Below, in pieces: positions 62,637 to 64,000 of a stretch of DNA of 64,000 bases. Source of the DNA: CAYPIE01 sp964410665 (GTDB lineage: Bacteria; Planctomycetota; Planctomycetia; Gemmatales; Gemmataceae); contig CAYPIE010000002.1 in assembly GCA_964410665.1 (NCBI GenBank), positions 173,375 to 237,374 on the forward strand, given 5' to 3'. Positions within the stretch are counted from its first letter, which is position 1, and each line of letters starts with the position of its first letter. The position numbers and the translations under genes were made by a program. The notes under the pieces were generated by a model. That model was given only the letters and a program-made list of their open reading frames with translations, was not told the DNA's origin and did not search any database.

Positions 62637-63315
62637 CTTGCTTTGTGAACGGGCACTGCAATCCTTACGCATTCCTCAACCGTCCCGAGCGCACTTCGCG
62701 TCTAAACTCCTCATACAACCGTCCAAGACCCCTACACAGCATTTCCATTTCGATCAGATCGAATGACACCTCTCCCCCGATTTTCTCCCATTCGGGGAGG
62801 CCCTCGTCGACCACCTCTCCGGCATCGATCCACGCTGGATGCGTTGGCGCAAAGAAGCATCGCTATCGCCACCGGATGACACAGCGTGACCCCAAGTCTG
62901 CCGAATGTCCAGCCTCCCTGAAGATCCGAGAGATCGCCTCCATCGAAGCACAATCTTGAATCAACCGCAGCTTGTTGACCCGTTCCGTTGCAGTGGCAGT
63001 CGTGGTCGCCAATCTGCTGCTGCGCGAGTTTGGAACAGTGACGGAGCACTGACAATACCATAATTTTCGTGTGGACCATGGACACAATCCACTCGTGTCA
63101 ACAGGTACTCACTGTGGGAACAATGCGAGCATGAATCTTCTTTTCCGATTTTAATTCGAGAAATCCTCTACTACCTTGTTTCTGCATGAATACAAAGCAC
63201 CTCGCAACGCAACACGTAGCACGATTCCCCTTGAGTGAACGTTCGGCATGGAAATCTTGGGGAGTTTGCAGGGGGACGATTCAAACTAAAGTTTAGATTT
63301 CATGGGAGGTCAAGA
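62637..63315. other. Gene-poor stretch after tRNA-Leu
   Basis: 679 bases with no convincing gene. Open frames at 62645-62959 (+) and 62732-63085 (-) have Ser/Pro/Arg-rich translations without recognisable domains. Short stretches at 62940-63050 read like a broken coding sequence (a hydrophobic run VAVAVVVANLLLREFG then a stop). From about 63130 the composition turns A/T-rich, with a short inverted repeat AAACT-AA-AGTTT at 63283-63294, as expected for the promoter of the gene at 63316. Confidence 0.5.
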
Positions 63316-64000
63316 ATGACCAACGAACCGCGAGGATCGTTTCGACACTGCCTACGTCCCTCAAAGCCATGTCCGTCCCCGCCCGAACAGACTCAGGCAC
63401 CCTTGACCGACGCGATGTCTCAAGCCAATCGGCGGAAGCATCGTCCGCGCCGGTTCCTCCAGCTAGATCGACTCGAGGATCGTCTCACTCCATCGGTTGG
63501 TGGCGGATTCGCGGACGCGGGGCTATGGGGGGAATACTTCGCCAAGAGTGACTTGGTGGGCAAACCGGCCTTCACCCGACGCGAGGTCCGCATCGATTTC
63601 GAATGGGGAGAGCTGGCCCCAGGCGGAAGCCTCAGTCCAAATTTCACCGAGGTTGGCCCCGACCAGTTCGCCGCCCGCTGGTCGGGCCGACTCATCCCAC
63701 GCTTTACCGAGACCTATACCTTCCGGGCCATCAGCGACGATGGCTTTCGACTGTACTTGCGTCCCGAAGGGACTACGAATTGGACAACCGTCATCGATAG
63801 CTGGCCGCCTTTTGGCCAAGCGGCAACCAGCGTCAGCGGGAATTATGACTTGGTCGCTGGGCAGAGCTATGAAGTCCGCGCAGAATATCGCGAAATCTCC
63901 GGTCTAGCTACGGCTCGCTTGCTCTGGTCCGCTCCTTCATTTACCGAAGAGGTGATCCAACCCCTCACCAGCAATGGCTATCACGTCACCGGGCGGGGAC
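63316..64000 (+). CDS. PA14-like domain surface protein, 3' end outside window
   Basis: The first 228 codons of a longer gene. GGGAGGT lies just before the ATG at 63316. An N-terminal arginine-rich stretch ends in RRFLQLDRLEDRLTPS, the motif common in planctomycete exported giants. From about residue 70 a PA14-like beta domain begins (LWGEYF, then FAARWSGRL, FRAISDDGFRLYL and RAEYRE). PA14 domains bind sugars or adhere to surfaces. No stop is reached before the window end. Confidence 0.85.
   Translation, partial: MTNEPRGSFRHCLRPSKPCPSPPEQTQAPLTDAMSQANRRKHRPRRFLQLDRLEDRLTPSVGGGFADAGLWGEYFAKSDLVGKPAFTRREVRIDFEWGELAPGGSLSPNFTEVGPDQFAARWSGRLIPRFTETYTFRAISDDGFRLYLRPEGTTNWTTVIDSWPPFGQAATSVSGNYDLVAGQSYEVRAEYREISGLATARLLWSAPSFTEEVIQPLTSNGYHVTGRG

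Overview
The window looks like chromosomal DNA of a planctomycete, most probably near the Gemmataceae. The evidence is an ECF sigma factor next to a large Ser/Thr kinase with a transmembrane segment, an ECF sigma factor fused to a membrane segment and a Gly/Pro-rich tail, surface-type proteins with an N-terminal LExLExRxxP motif (one with FG-GAP repeats, one with a PA14-like region), a Tat-exported Gfo/Idh/MocA oxidoreductase and a DUF1080 protein. Species cannot be told from the sequence. No rRNA, prophage, intact insertion sequence or CRISPR array was seen; one tRNA gene (Leu, CAG) is present. Most of the window is ordinary core genome in short operons on both strands.

Layout. 0-12 kb: zinc-ribbon membrane protein, a polyprenol-phosphate mannosyltransferase-like enzyme, dnaE, a Gfo/Idh oxidoreductase, a sigma factor plus Ser/Thr kinase pair, and hemB. 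12-18.3 kb: an FHA-GAF-PP2C phosphatase, clpS, and a run of four co-directional genes for membrane-anchored coiled-coil or proline-rich proteins of unknown function. 18.3-27.3 kb: a small ECF sigma factor divergent from an SDR enzyme, a tetR-hlyD-RND efflux operon and a pyruvate-decarboxylase-type enzyme. 27.4-35 kb: protoporphyrinogen oxidase, glgC, an egtB-egtD-DUF427 ergothioneine operon, and a phosphatase plus glycosyltransferase pair. 35-42 kb: the sigma-membrane fusion, an FHA-GGDEF diguanylate cyclase, a nicotinamidase-like hydrolase, an FG-GAP protein and a BtuF-like binding protein. 42-49 kb: thioredoxin-NHL protein, a stand-alone DsbD-alpha-like protein, full-length DsbD, and a DevC/DevA-type ABC pair whose ATPase carries a cyclic-nucleotide-binding domain. 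49-58 kb: HEAT-like protein, carboxypeptidase Taq, SppA, DUF1080 protein and pstSCAB. 58-64 kb: trpC, sarcosine oxidase family enzyme, a small membrane protein, class II photolyase, tRNA-Leu, a 679-base gene-poor stretch, and the start of a PA14-like surface protein cut by the window end.

The least explained pieces are the four-gene coiled-coil cassette (14436-18301), the sigma factor carrying a membrane segment and a secretin-like C-terminal domain (35070-36602), and the ABC ATPase with a cyclic-nucleotide-binding tail (47768-48940). Several signalling proteins (two FHA proteins, a PP2C phosphatase, a Ser/Thr kinase, a diguanylate cyclase, three sigma factors) show a dense regulatory repertoire, but they are scattered and no single new defence or mobile system is evident.
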